Assembly (NCBI RefSeq): GCF_003597125.1
Contig: NZ_QYYA01000003.1
Coordinates: forward strand, 1 to 64,000
Length of the DNA stretch: 64,000 bases
Source of the DNA: Alcanivorax profundi
GTDB lineage: Bacteria; Pseudomonadota; Gammaproteobacteria; Pseudomonadales; Alcanivoracaceae
Direction of reading: 5' to 3'
The notes below the pieces were generated by a model. That model did not search any database, was not told the DNA's origin, and saw only the letters and a list, made by a program, of their open reading frames with translations. This document shows positions 8,563-15,738 of this stretch, piece after piece. Positions within the stretch are counted from its first letter, which is position 1, and each line of letters starts with the position of its first letter. The translations under genes were made by a program, and so were the position numbers.

Positions 8563-9255
8563 TTATCGGGGAAGGGCAATCCAGCTCAGCACCCCATGTT
8601 GACGTTCGCGCCAGCGGAACGGAATTTCCGTGCCTTTTGGCCAGTCTGCATTGAGCGTGCGCAATAGCGTCAACCGGTCTGGCTTGCGTCGTTCCGCATC
8701 GTGGAAGTAAAAGCGTTTCCCGGTCAGGGGGTACAGGGCCTTGAACAGACTTTCCTTGGCGGAAAAAATCAGCGTTAGCCGGTTTGCCCGCTGTAGCGGC
8801 GTCATACGGTTCAGTTGCTGGCGCTCGTAGTCGGTGAACAACTCTTTTTCCAGTCGGGCTGCCCGTTCCGGGACGACCCACTGTTCGGTATCGAGCCCCA
8901 CGGTAAGCCAGCGTTCTGCATCTGCCACCAGCACCTCGGCGATGCCATGACTATGGGTGATGCTGCCGATCCTGCCCTTGGGCCAGCGGGGCGAGCGGTC
9001 TTCATTGACGCCGGGGATTCCGGTGGCGCCCAGGCCCTGTAACCCCTCGCGGGCGCACCATCGCCCGGCTAGATACTCGGCCTTGCGCTTGGCGACAGCG
9101 GTTCGCAGGGTCACCGGTAACGGAATGCCTGCCAACAGGAAGCTGTCATCAAGCAAACGCTCAGGCTGATAGCGGCAACTGACGCGAAGCAGTCCGTTTG
9201 CCAGTTCTTCCTGGTGAGGTTGGCTTAGGCAGGCGGGGCGTTGAGGGTTCGTCAT
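8563..9255 (-). CDS. 4'-phosphopantetheinyl transferase, Sfp/EntD type
   Basis: Transfers phosphopantetheine from CoA to carrier-domain serines, needed to activate the NRPS. 230 aa, the usual length for EntD-like members. Family signatures in order: KRKAEYLAGRWCAREGL, the entry motif SITHSHGIAEVLVA, the metal-binding VGLDTEQWV (Asp of the GxDxE motif) and FSAKESLFKALYPLTGKRF (WxxKEA-like, here FSAKES). It is convergent with the siderophore genes and separated from the reductase by REP repeats, so it has its own promoter near 9256-9330. Placement beside the NRPS supports a dedicated partner, although such enzymes often serve the whole cell. Confidence 0.92.
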   Translation of the reverse strand: MTNPQRPACLSQPHQEELANGLLRVSCRYQPERLLDDSFLLAGIPLPVTLRTAVAKRKAEYLAGRWCAREGLQGLGATGIPGVNEDRSPRWPKGRIGSITHSHGIAEVLVADAERWLTVGLDTEQWVVPERAARLEKELFTDYERQQLNRMTPLQRANRLTLIFSAKESLFKALYPLTGKRFYFHDAERRKPDRLTLLRTLNADWPKGTEIPFRWRERQHGVLSWIALPR

Positions 9256-9394
9256 GACGACACGTTTCCTTGCATGAAGGGCGACTATAACAAAGCCGCG
9301 CCTGTGCGTCCGTTAACGCCAAAGGGTACACTTGCCGGCGCAGATATTCTGTTACCTTTTGCCCTGCCGCACGCCAGACCCAGAGGAGAACACC

Positions 9395-10312
9395 ATGGCC
9401 GGAACCAGCCTGCTGGCACTGATCGATGATATTGCAACGCTGCTGGATGACGTCTCTGTCATGACCAAGGTGGCAGCCAAGAAAACCGCTGGTGTGCTGG
9501 GGGATGATCTTGCCTTGAACGCCGAGCAGGTGTCCGGGGTAAAAGCCGACCGGGAGCTGCCGGTGGTGTGGGCCGTGTTCAAGGGCTCGGCGTTGAACAA
9601 GCTGATCCTGGTGCCGGCGGCGTTGCTGATCAGTGCCTTTATTCCCTGGTTGATCACGCCGCTGTTGATGCTGGGCGGCGCGTTTTTGTGTTACGAGGGT
9701 TGTGAAAAACTGGCCCACAAGTTTTTCCATGGCAACGATGAGGGCGAACACGCCGAAAAACTGAAGGCGGTGGCCGATGCGTCGGTGGATCTGGTGGCCT
9801 TCGAGAAGAACAAGATCAAGGGGGCTATCCGCACCGATTTTATTCTCTCGGCAGAAATCATCGTGATTTCACTGGGGGCGGTCCAGTCTGCCACCTTTGG
9901 TGTTCAGGTCGCCGCGATTTGTACCATCGCGGTGCTGATGACCATCGGCGTCTATGGTTTGGTCGCGGGCATTGTGAAGCTGGATGATGCCGGCCTCTAT
10001 CTTGCCAAAACGGACCCCCAGGCATCCGCGGCGAATGCGCGCATCGCACTGGGTAAAGGCATTCTGGCCCTGGCGCCCTGGCTGATGAAAACCCTGTCGG
10101 TGGTGGGCACCCTGGCCATGTTCCTGGTGGGTGGCGGTATTCTGGTTCACGGTATTCCCGGTTCCCATGACTGGCTGCATCACCTTCAGGAAATGGCTGG
10201 CGCCGTGGCCTTTGCGGTGCCGTTGCTGGTGAATCTGGTGGGCGGTGTGATTGCCGGGGCGATGGTGTTGGCTGTTGTGACTGCCATCGGTCGGTTACGC
10301 GGGGCGCGATAG
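9395..10312 (+). CDS. yedI: DUF808 family membrane protein, YedI-like
   Basis: Integral membrane protein of unknown function. 305 aa. The start at 9395 follows GAGGAGA with a 5-nt gap; the frame upstream is not likely coding. The N-terminal [20 protein letters not shown] and the following [20 protein letters not shown] are characteristic of the DUF808/YedI family. Several hydrophobic segments follow (around residues 65-100, 165-210 and 225-305), interrupted by a charged stretch near 110-140. It has no evident link to the siderophore genes. Just inside its stop codon lies a GC-rich hairpin (10298-10320) and then a MITE-like element. Confidence 0.88.
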   Translation: MAGTSLLALIDDIATLLDDVSVMTKVAAKKTAGVLGDDLALNAEQVSGVKADRELPVVWAVFKGSALNKLILVPAALLISAFIPWLITPLLMLGGAFLCYEGCEKLAHKFFHGNDEGEHAEKLKAVADASVDLVAFEKNKIKGAIRTDFILSAEIIVISLGAVQSATFGVQVAAICTIAVLMTIGVYGLVAGIVKLDDAGLYLAKTDPQASAANARIALGKGILALAPWLMKTLSVVGTLAMFLVGGGILVHGIPGSHDWLHHLQEMAGAVAFAVPLLVNLVGGVIAGAMVLAVVTAIGRLRGAR

Positions 10313-10320
10313 GCCCCGCG
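10298..10320 (+). terminator. GC-rich hairpin over the yedI stop codon
   Basis: CGCGGGGC and GCCCCGCG (8-bp stem, loop GCGATAG) span the yedI TAG. No T-tract follows; the MITE-like element begins 13 bp downstream, so any original downstream tail may have been displaced. Terminator function is only a possibility. Confidence 0.35.
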
Positions 10321-10333
10321 TATCACGACTTAA

Positions 10334-10618
10334 GGAGCCTCTGAATAACTCCTTGCGTACTCAGTGTGGCCTGGAGCGTGCAGCTGTTGTGTCTTGTCTC
10401 GATGGTCAGGGTGGCTCCCTTTCCGAGAGGCAAGGCGTAGCAGATGGGCGCTCCAGGCCGCGCCCTTCGGGTCTTCCAGGCTGGCCCGCACTCGTTGTTG
10501 CGCTTTTTCTATGGATGGACATACACCTTCAAAAGCGCGCCCCTCTTTACCTTTTGGCCCATAGAAGGGGCGAACCAGCCTGAAAGACTGAGCATGCAAG
10601 GAGTTATTCAGAGGCTCC
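10334..10618. mobile_element. MITE-like element, copy 1 (285 bp, TTAA target duplication)
   Basis: Bounded by perfect inverted repeats starting GGAGCCTCTGAATAACTCC at 10334 and ending with the complement at 10618. With the flanking AA/TT the palindromic match is 25 bp (10332-10356 and 10596-10620), with a weaker continuation (ACTCAGT). TTAA is duplicated at 10330-10333 and 10619-10622. Internally GCCTGGAGCG (10369-10378) is inverted at 10449-10458 and CCAGGCTGG is matched by CCAGCCTG, so the element is highly foldable. It has no transposase and is too short to encode one. A second copy in the same orientation is at 15076-15339. Confidence 0.85.
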
Positions 10619-12085
10619 TTAAGGTTTGATGCGGCGAAAGCGCAGGGCCTGGAGCGACATCATCAGTTTGAACAGGGTGTTGCCCCAGGGCGGAGCGACC
10701 ATGGCTGCCAGGTTGATGCGGCCCTTTCGCACCACGCCCTTGGTCTTGGAAAAGGTGAGGAAGCCTTCCTTGCCGTGATAATGCCCCATACCCGAGTCAC
10801 CAATCCCCCCAAAGGGAATGTCGTCTGCGGTGACATGGCTGAGGGTGTCGTTGATGCAAACGCCCCCGGAGTGGGTGGTTTGCAGAATCTGGTTGCCCCG
10901 CTGCTTGTCCCAGTCAAAGTAATACAGTGCCAGAGGCCGTGGCCGTGCGCGCACTTCATGCAAGGCGGCGTCTAAATCACGGTAACCCACCACCGGCAGA
11001 ATCGGTCCGAAAATTTCCTCCTGTAGCACCTTCATGTCGGTCGTGGCATTCAGCACCAGGGTCAGCGGCATTTTTCGCGTGCCACTCATATCCTCCCCCG
11101 AGGGGTTGATGGGAATGAGGGTCGCTCCCTTGGTGCGGGCATCCTCCAGATAACTTTCCAGCCGCTGCTTTTGTCGTTCCGAGATGATGGCCGTGTAGTC
11201 CGGATTGTCGACCAGCGTCGGGTAGGCTTGTTCGACGGCGCCGGTAAAGGTACGGACAAACTCGCTGACTTTATCCTCATGACAGAACACATAGTCCGGT
11301 GATACACAAATTTGCCCGGCGTTCATGCTCTTGCCGAAAGCCAGTCGGCGGGCGGCTTCGTCAACCGGAAAGTCCGGGTGGATGATGGCCGGGGATTTTC
11401 CTCCCAGTTCCAATGTCACGGGCGTCAGGTTGTCTGCTGCAGCGCGCATGACGTGTCTTCCCACCTGAGTGGAGCCGGTGAAAACCAGATGATCAAAGGG
11501 CAACCTGGTAAATGCCGTGGCGATATCCACATCGCCACCCACCATGCACACCTCATCCGCGTCGAAGTTTTCGGCGAGAATCGCTTGCAGCAGCTGCCCT
11601 GTTGCGGGGGCGAACTCTGAGGACTTGAGCATCACCCGGTTGCCTGCCGCCAGTGCGCCAATCAGCGGTGACAGGGCAAGGAAGATGGGGAAATTCCAGG
11701 GTACCACGATGCCGACCACGCCCAGCGGCTGAACATGGACCTCTACCTTTGCCGGCATCACGGTGAGCGGGGCGTGGCGGCGTTGTGGCTTCATTAGCCG
11801 TTTGAGTCGCTTGCGGTAGTAAGCGATGCCTTCCAGTAACGGCAGGATTTCCGCCAGTTCCGTTTCGGCTGTGGAGCGGCCGCTGAAATCCTGGCTGACG
11901 GCACTGGACAGAGCCTCACGATGTTCCAGCAAGGCATTATGTAACCGATTCAGGTTCTGGATCCGCTTCTCGCGTGTGGGGGCGGGGGAATCCATAAAGG
12001 CCTGTTTTTGTCGGGCAAGAAGGAGCGGTAATTCGCTGGCATTGGTGCTCGCGCTGGCCAGTGTGTCAAGGCAGGAAGCGGTCAT
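10619..12085 (-). CDS. Aldehyde dehydrogenase, coniferyl-aldehyde dehydrogenase-like
   Basis: NAD(P)-dependent oxidation of an aldehyde to a carboxylic acid. 488 aa. Signatures: PLGVVGIVVPWNFP (cofactor region), MLKSSEFAP, FTGSTQVGRHVM, catalytic Glu in LELGGKSPAI and catalytic Cys in NAGQICVSPDYVF, then EEIFGPILPVVGY. The NAGQICVSPDY form and overall length fit the coniferyl aldehyde / fatty aldehyde subgroup; the real substrate is not known. First gene downstream of the enoyl-CoA hydratase-like gene (22-bp gap), so probably co-transcribed. Its TAA stop is made by the TTAA target duplication of the adjacent MITE-like element. Confidence 0.92.
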   Translation of the reverse strand: MTASCLDTLASASTNASELPLLLARQKQAFMDSPAPTREKRIQNLNRLHNALLEHREALSSAVSQDFSGRSTAETELAEILPLLEGIAYYRKRLKRLMKPQRRHAPLTVMPAKVEVHVQPLGVVGIVVPWNFPIFLALSPLIGALAAGNRVMLKSSEFAPATGQLLQAILAENFDADEVCMVGGDVDIATAFTRLPFDHLVFTGSTQVGRHVMRAAADNLTPVTLELGGKSPAIIHPDFPVDEAARRLAFGKSMNAGQICVSPDYVFCHEDKVSEFVRTFTGAVEQAYPTLVDNPDYTAIISERQKQRLESYLEDARTKGATLIPINPSGEDMSGTRKMPLTLVLNATTDMKVLQEEIFGPILPVVGYRDLDAALHEVRARPRPLALYYFDWDKQRGNQILQTTHSGGVCINDTLSHVTADDIPFGGIGDSGMGHYHGKEGFLTFSKTKGVVRKGRINLAAMVAPPWGNTLFKLMMSLQALRFRRIKP

Positions 12086-12107
12086 GGTGTGACTCCTGTG
12101 TGCAATA

Positions 12108-13094
12108 TCAGCGGGCTGGTCCGGCCGCGTCGTTCAAATTCAGTGTCGATTGGTGTTCCAGGTACTGTGCTGAGGTTTTCCCTTCAGCCAGCTGTTGCTG
12201 TTGCTGCGTATAACAGGCCAGAGATTGCGGCGTGCAGGCGGCATCCATAAAACGTGGCTCACTGCGGGCCAGTGAAAGCGCCAGCGACGAGGATTCACTG
12301 TCGCGCAGGCAGGCTTTGATGGCCGACAGCGTCGTTGGGCTTTTTTGCACCAGTTGTTGCGCCAGCTGGTGAGCGGTTTGCTCAAGGGCGTCAGGGTCGG
12401 TGGCCCGGTATACCAGACCTGCCTGACAGGCCTGGTCTGCATCCAGCCGCATTCCGAGCAAACATAATTCTGCCGCCTTGGCGCTACCTGTGAGTTTGAC
12501 CAGGTGGTGAATGCCGCCAGAGCCCGGGATCAGCCCGACCAGGGTTTCGATCTGCCCTAACCGGTAACGTCCTCTGGCCATCAACCGGAAATCGCAGGCC
12601 AGTGCCAGCTCCATGCCATAGCCTTGGGCATCTCCGTGGATGGCCGCAATGACCGGCAGGGGATAATGACGCAGGGTGCGGATCAGACGGTTGGCACGGG
12701 CATAGAGCAAGGCGCCTTCGACGGGGGTGCCACGCATCCAGCGATCAATGCGTCCTTCATGGGGGCGCTGGCGATCCCGGCGTATCCACTGTCGTGCCAA
12801 GGCCATGGTGGTGCGAATAGCCAGTGGAAAGGCTCCCCGCAGCCAGGGCTTCAGGGCCAGTGTCGGGGCGGAAACGCGATGAATCTCGGCCAGTGAATAG
12901 TGAGTAATAAAGGTGCCGGGATGCTCCCCGGTAAGGATGACAGCGCGTACCCCGGGCTGACGTTGTAGTGAACGCAGGGTGTCGTACAGCGCGTTCACCA
13001 CGGGCGCGGTCATGTAGCCGCCGTCATCAAGGCAGAGCCTGATGGTGGCAACCTGCTCATGGAAGTGCAGTGATATGTGCGGCGAGGCATTCAT
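12108..13094 (-). CDS. Enoyl-CoA hydratase/isomerase-like protein with a large insertion
   Basis: Crotonase-fold protein likely acting on a CoA thioester. 328 aa, longer than the usual 255-265 aa because of an insert of about 70 residues (around 70-140: PTLALKPWLRGAFPLA through RWMRGTPVEG) after the first oxyanion-hole segment. That segment reads GTFITHYSLAE rather than the common FxxGxDL form. The second, AAIHGDAQGYGMELALACDFRL, is well kept, and the catalytic-type Glu is present in GQIETLVGLIPGSGGIHHL. C-terminal glutamine-rich stretch TQQQQQLAEG. It lies between the tautomerase and the aldehyde dehydrogenase in a compact same-strand group (16- and 22-bp gaps). The reaction cannot be named from sequence. 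Confidence 0.85.
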   Translation of the reverse strand: MNASPHISLHFHEQVATIRLCLDDGGYMTAPVVNALYDTLRSLQRQPGVRAVILTGEHPGTFITHYSLAEIHRVSAPTLALKPWLRGAFPLAIRTTMALARQWIRRDRQRPHEGRIDRWMRGTPVEGALLYARANRLIRTLRHYPLPVIAAIHGDAQGYGMELALACDFRLMARGRYRLGQIETLVGLIPGSGGIHHLVKLTGSAKAAELCLLGMRLDADQACQAGLVYRATDPDALEQTAHQLAQQLVQKSPTTLSAIKACLRDSESSSLALSLARSEPRFMDAACTPQSLACYTQQQQQLAEGKTSAQYLEHQSTLNLNDAAGPAR

Positions 13095-13110
13095 GGCGAT
13101 CGCTCCCTTA

Positions 13111-13497
13111 TCAGCCCTGGCTGCGGGCCAGCCAGCTGTCCTCTTCGCCAGGTTCGGGAAGGATTTCCCCGCCTTCCATGGCCCAGCTGGCAGGGAAGCC
13201 CACCAGGGTGGCTTCTACCTTGTCCAAAACTATTCCGGCACTCACTGCGACGCCTTCGCGAATCTTCTGACGAAGGGTTTCGGTGAGTTCGGCGTTTCGG
13301 TTGCCGCCGCTGCGGACATTACAAATGACATTCAGGTCATGCCCTCCCTTGAGCGGATGGCCGTGCATGAAGATCACGTTGACAAATTCCGGTGGAGCGC
13401 CTGTCAGGCCGCAATGGATGTCGGCAATGGCGTCCGCGGTGCGGCGGCGCGCGTCATAGCTGAGGGGCTGGCGGCTGGCGATGTTATAGACCGGCAT
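13111..13497 (-). CDS. Tautomerase-superfamily protein (Pro1 type)
   Basis: Small enzyme with the catalytic N-terminal proline of the 4-oxalocrotonate tautomerase / cis-CaaD superfamily. The start at 13497 gives MPVYNIASRQPL, leaving Pro1 after Met removal, and follows GAGGT with a 5-nt gap; the 9 codons upstream in frame are therefore not coding. 128 aa, the length of the cis-3-chloroacrylic acid dehalogenase-like group with two fused beta-alpha-beta units (first YDARRRTADAIADIHCGLTG; second near LTETLRQKIREGV). Members isomerise keto-enol substrates or dehalogenate; the substrate here is unknown. It lies 7 bp downstream of the next gene, clearly in one transcript. Confidence 0.82.
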   Translation of the reverse strand: MPVYNIASRQPLSYDARRRTADAIADIHCGLTGAPPEFVNVIFMHGHPLKGGHDLNVICNVRSGGNRNAELTETLRQKIREGVAVSAGIVLDKVEATLVGFPASWAMEGGEILPEPGEEDSWLARSQG

Positions 13498-13504
13498 GGG
13501 GACC

Positions 13505-13957
13505 TCACAGATTCGGGTTAACAATGATGGGGATGCGCTTGAATCGAGCGTGAATCACTGTACGGATGACCTTTGCTACAAAGGCAATCCGTCCGCGCAG
13601 GGAAAGCCGTTTCTGGGTGCCCTGAAAGACGTCGGCAAACAGGTCTTCTTCGACCAGGGCCAGCATCAGCTCGTCCGGGTGTTGACCACTGATTTTGAGC
13701 CAGTCTTTCTCGATGGCTTTCAGTACTGCGATGCGCTGGGTCTGGGGAAAGCCGGGTGGGCATTCCATGGTCACCAGTGAAGAGCGCGAATCCTGGTAAT
13801 TGGTAAAGGCCTGACCGGCGGGAATCCGGTTCCAGATCAGTAACAGGCGTTCGCGGCTGACATGGTGGCGGTAATGGTTGCGGATGATCTTTTCCAGCAG
13901 CGCCACCTGGGTGTCGCTGAACTGGTTTTCCTGTATCAGGATGAGCGTCTTGCGCAT
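13505..13957 (-). CDS. Hypothetical protein, possibly degenerate tautomerase-like
   Basis: 150 aa, no confident family. The second half (QRIAVLKAIEKDWLKISG, HPDELMLALVEEDLFADVF) resembles the helix-strand pattern of tautomerase units (helix, then a PPExVxVxxxE-like strand), but the N-terminus is MRKTLILIQ with no proline at position 2, so it would lack the catalytic residue. First gene of a four-gene same-strand group ending with the aldehyde dehydrogenase, and divergent from an AraC regulator 107 bp away. It could be a non-catalytic partner of the neighbouring Pro1 tautomerase, as in known heteromeric tautomerases. That is inference. Confidence 0.7.
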   Translation of the reverse strand: MRKTLILIQENQFSDTQVALLEKIIRNHYRHHVSRERLLLIWNRIPAGQAFTNYQDSRSSLVTMECPPGFPQTQRIAVLKAIEKDWLKISGQHPDELMLALVEEDLFADVFQGTQKRLSLRGRIAFVAKVIRTVIHARFKRIPIIVNPNL

Positions 13958-14034
13958 GGGGTGTCCTCCAGATGAACCCTTAATTTAGGGGATCACGGAG
14001 GGGCTGTTGATGTGAGTGCAGGCCAGTTATTGAT

Positions 14035-14058
14035 ATTTATGGCCAAATGGTCATAAAT
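14035..14058. promoter_or_regulatory. 24-bp near-perfect palindrome, candidate operator
   Basis: ATTTATGGCCA and TGGTCATAAAT, separated by AA, are inverted with a single mismatch. The palindrome lies between the divergent tautomerase group and the AraC gene and covers the first in-frame ATG of the AraC gene (14047), which argues for translation from the ATG at 14065. Candidate binding site for the AraC protein or another regulator of the divergent operon. Confidence 0.55.
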
Positions 14059-14064
14059 GGCCGG

Positions 14065-15075
14065 ATGGATACACTGGCCACTACCCGCTCCATTTCCAGC
14101 ATTGATCTCATGGTCCGCCTGGGCCGTGAGAAAGGTCTCTCTGTGGCGCAATGCCTGCAAGGCACCGGTATCTCTGCCCATCAGTTGGAGGACCCGGAGT
14201 GCCGGGTGACCGGGGCTCAGGAACTGCAGGTGATCGACAACCTGGTGACGTTATTACCGGAAGCGTCGGGGCTGGGGATCGAGGCAGGGACGCGTTATCA
14301 GCTCACCACTTTCGGGATTTGGGCCTTTGCGATTATCAGCAGCCCGACCGTTCGAGCGGCGATCGAGGTCGGGCTGCGTTTCACCCAGCTGTCGTTTGTG
14401 CTGGTGCGGTTCGCGTTTCGTGAAACGCCCGGTCGGGCAGAAATTCTCATGGATGTCTCACACATTCCTCCCCGGCTGCGTCAGTTCGTGCTGGAGCGCC
14501 ACCTGGTGATTTTTCTGCTTCTCAGCCGGGAAATGATGGGCGACGAATTGATGGCACCAAAAGAGATTCACCTCACCCTGGATCACCTGCCATTCAAGGT
14601 GATGCCGGCGGCACTGACAAACTGTCGATTGGTATTGGGCAGCGAGGATAATCGCATTGTGCTGGACCCGAGCCAGCTGTCCCGTGCCATTCCCAAGGCC
14701 AACCCCGCCACGGCAGAGTTCTGTGTTCGTCAGTGTGAGGCCTTGCTGGACCGACAGCGGCGTCAGACCGGGTTTCCCAGTGAAGTGCGCAGCATGCTGA
14801 TTGGGCGAGTCGCGGACATGCCCTCGTTAAACGAGGCAGCATCCCTTTTCGGCATGAGCCCGCGTACCTTTCGCCGGCGCCTGGAAGAACAAGGCAGTGG
14901 TTACCGGGCGTTAATGGAAGAGATTCGTGAAGGGGTAGCCATTGAGTTGCTGGAGACGGCGGGGCTGAGTGTGGAGTCGGTGGCAGAACGACTGGGCTAT
15001 GCAGAAACCGCCAGCTTTATTCATGCCTTTACCCGCTGGACGGGTATGTCGCCGGGCAAGTTTCGCCGGCGCTAG
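14065..15075 (+). CDS. AraC-family transcriptional regulator
   Basis: Predicted regulator of the divergent aldehyde dehydrogenase / crotonase / tautomerase group. 336 aa from ATG 14065; an ATG at 14047 would add six residues but lies within the palindrome. N-terminal half matches the arabinose-binding-like domain of OruR-type regulators (QVIDNLVTLLPEASGLGIEAGTRY). C-terminal double HTH: LNEAASLFGMSPRTFRRRLEEQG and VESVAERLGYAETASFIHAFTRWTGMSPGKFRR, typical AraC. The TAG stop at 15073-15075 sits in the CTAG target site of MITE copy 2. Effector unknown. Confidence 0.88.
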   Translation: MDTLATTRSISSIDLMVRLGREKGLSVAQCLQGTGISAHQLEDPECRVTGAQELQVIDNLVTLLPEASGLGIEAGTRYQLTTFGIWAFAIISSPTVRAAIEVGLRFTQLSFVLVRFAFRETPGRAEILMDVSHIPPRLRQFVLERHLVIFLLLSREMMGDELMAPKEIHLTLDHLPFKVMPAALTNCRLVLGSEDNRIVLDPSQLSRAIPKANPATAEFCVRQCEALLDRQRRQTGFPSEVRSMLIGRVADMPSLNEAASLFGMSPRTFRRRLEEQGSGYRALMEEIREGVAIELLETAGLSVESVAERLGYAETASFIHAFTRWTGMSPGKFRRR

Positions 15076-15339
15076 GGAGCCTCTGAATAACTCCTTGCGT
15101 ACTCAGCGTGGCCTGGAGGGTGCAGCTGTTGTGTCTTTTCTCGATGGTCAGGGTGGCTCCCTTTCCGAGAGGCAAGACGCAGCAGATGGGCGCTCCAGGC
15201 CGCGCCCTCCGGGTCTTCCAGGCTGGCTCGCACTCGTTGTTGCACTTTCTCGACAGGCAACCAGCATGCCATCAAAAGTGCGCCTAGATTGCGAGCCAGC
15301 CTGAAAGACTGAGCATGCAAGGAGTTATTCAGAGGCTCC
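15076..15339. mobile_element. MITE-like element, copy 2 (264 bp, CTAG/CTCG flanks)
   Basis: Same terminal inverted repeats as copy 1, GGAGCCTCTGAATAACTCC at the left and the complement at the right end. Orientation is also the same, shown by the shared internal ACTCAG, GGCCTGGAG and CTCCCTTTCCGAGAGGCAAG blocks. It differs from copy 1 mainly in the right-hand third (about 15241-15295) and is 21 bp shorter. Flanks are CTAG (15072-15075) and CTCG (15340-15343), a 4-bp duplication with one change. CTAG and the TTAA of copy 1 both fit YTAR, the target reported for IS5-group transposons. No transposase is present in the window. Confidence 0.82.
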
Positions 15340-15507
15340 CTCGTCCTCCGGTAACACGCCAAGCGAGCGGGCCAGTTGTACGGCCTGCACTTTCTTCCCT
15401 TTCTTCAGTGCGTCTTCAATGGAATTGGCGGCGTCCTGTTTGCCCTCCCTGCGCAGATTCGCAAGCAGATCTTGCCAAGCTGGGGCGAGGGTTTTTCTTG
15501 CGTCCAT
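15325..15507 (-). CDS. Small hypothetical protein, C-terminus encoded by the MITE end
   Basis: 60 aa, largely helical and charged (WQDLLANLRREGKQDAANSI and EDALKKGKKVQAVQLARSLG). No recognised family. The ribosome-binding site before 15507 is weak. The last residues, EGASE, and the TAA stop come from the terminal inverted repeat of MITE copy 2. If the target had kept CTAG, the frame would have ended at TAG directly after LPED, so the insertion plus one substitution lengthened the protein by five residues. Coding status is moderately supported by the amphipathic composition and position. Confidence 0.55.
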   Translation of the reverse strand: MDARKTLAPAWQDLLANLRREGKQDAANSIEDALKKGKKVQAVQLARSLGVLPEDEGASE

Positions 15508-15738
15508 GGTGAGCGTGTTTCCGCTTGTGGTGTATTGTTTTATTTACGCCGCAGTGACGTGCCGACCGGAACAAAATGCCTGGGAGAAGGCACCAGGGCA
15601 CATCGTGATCAAAGGTTAAACTCTCCCTGATGCCTTTGCACCCTGATTCCCGGTGTCGATATCTGCTCTGCCTGTCAATGCGTGCGGCCTCAACGTAAGC
15701 GGTAGCATGGTTACCGTGCGGGATGAATCGAGCACGAA
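15508..15738. other. Intergenic stretch without a recognised gene
   Basis: 231 bp between the start of the small hypothetical gene and the end of the DUF2236 gene. It should hold the promoter of the small gene on the minus strand. No repeat, palindrome or convincing ORF was found. Confidence 0.5.

Noticed and set aside
10353-10599. Open frames inside the MITE copies
   Set aside because: Short, repeat-derived, on both strands and without family signatures; the element is too small for a transposase.
10334-15339. Composite transposon bounded by the two MITE copies
   Set aside because: Each copy has its own target duplication (TTAA; CTAG/CTCG), and the outermost flanks do not match, so two separate insertions explain the data better than one unit moving.
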